A stretch of DNA of 21,084 nt from a virus: the IMG/VR virus record IMGVR_UViG_3300048837_000493, positions 1 through 21,084 of that record; one strand, 5' to 3'. Position 1 is the stretch's first letter, and every line of letters starts with the position of its first letter. The notes under the pieces are model-generated. The model saw only the letters and a program-made list of their open reading frames with translations, was not told the origin of the DNA and did no database searches. Shown piece by piece: positions 20,963 through 21,084 of this stretch. The translations under genes and the position numbers were made by a program.

Positions 20963-21084
20963 GCCGGCCTCCGTAGCGATCGCGGGAACTCGAACCGGCT
21001 TGCCAACATGTCGGCGAACGCCAGACTTGCTGCGGTCTCGTCAATGCTGCTGCGGCGCTGAAACCACACGCCGCCCAGGCGCGT
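20959..21084 (-). CDS. C-terminal fragment of a gene cut by the right edge
   Basis: The last 41 codons of a minus-strand gene that enters from the right and ends at TGA 20961-20959, overlapping the phosphatase GTG by three bases. The visible residues begin TRLGGVWFQRRSSIDETAAS and continue LAFADMLASRFEFPRSLRRP. The overlap with the next gene's ribosome binding site, GC-rich third positions and uninterrupted frame argue that it is real. In this kind of operon the portal gene would be expected just here, but the fragment is too short and lacks a motif, so I do not name it. Confidence 0.55.
   Translation of the reverse strand, partial: TRLGGVWFQRRSSIDETAASLAFADMLASRFEFPRSLRRPA

Overview
The window is the virion-assembly and DNA-packaging half of a tailed phage or prophage with a short, podovirus-type tail. 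GC content is very high (clearly above 65% by eye), with strong G/C bias at third codon positions and Shine-Dalgarno starts, so the host is probably a high-GC proteobacterium. Capsid-region genes resemble those of Bordetella phage BPP-1 (Bbp16-19 type), while the tail-tube and ejection genes follow the T7 gp11-gp16 plan. A Burkholderiales host is therefore a reasonable guess, but it is inference. I cannot tell free phage from prophage: no integrase, att site or host gene is in view.

Nearly everything is on the minus strand and reads from right to left as one tightly packed late operon, with stop/start overlaps or gaps of a few bases. In transcription order it holds: the 3' end of an unidentified gene (possibly portal) at the right edge; a PhoD-like metallophosphatase; a Bbp19-like small protein; a scaffold-like protein with an Ala/Pro-rich N-terminus; the major capsid protein; a cement/decoration protein; a hairpin terminator; tail tubular proteins A and B; internal virion proteins of gp13, gp14 and gp15 type; a large membrane-inserting ejection protein; four small or appendage-type proteins (coiled coil, two beta-rich proteins, a LamG-like protein with 22-residue repeats); an acidic hypothetical protein; a second large ejection-type protein (836 aa); small and large terminase; and a tail fibre/spike with a T7 gp17-type attachment domain that runs off the left edge.

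The only convincing plus-strand gene is a 70-codon, two-helix membrane protein at 6426-6638, between two late genes and antisense to the late transcript. It looks like a moron. No lysis cassette, integrase, repressor, replication gene, tRNA, IS element or CRISPR array is visible.

The points most worth checking are: the phosphatase inside a head-gene cluster; the lone plus-strand membrane gene; a perfect 20-bp repeat followed by a hairpin, found in the scaffold-capsid gap and again about 100 bp ahead of the fibre gene; a terminator placed where T7 has T-phi; and the 66-bp tandem repeats in the LamG-like gene.
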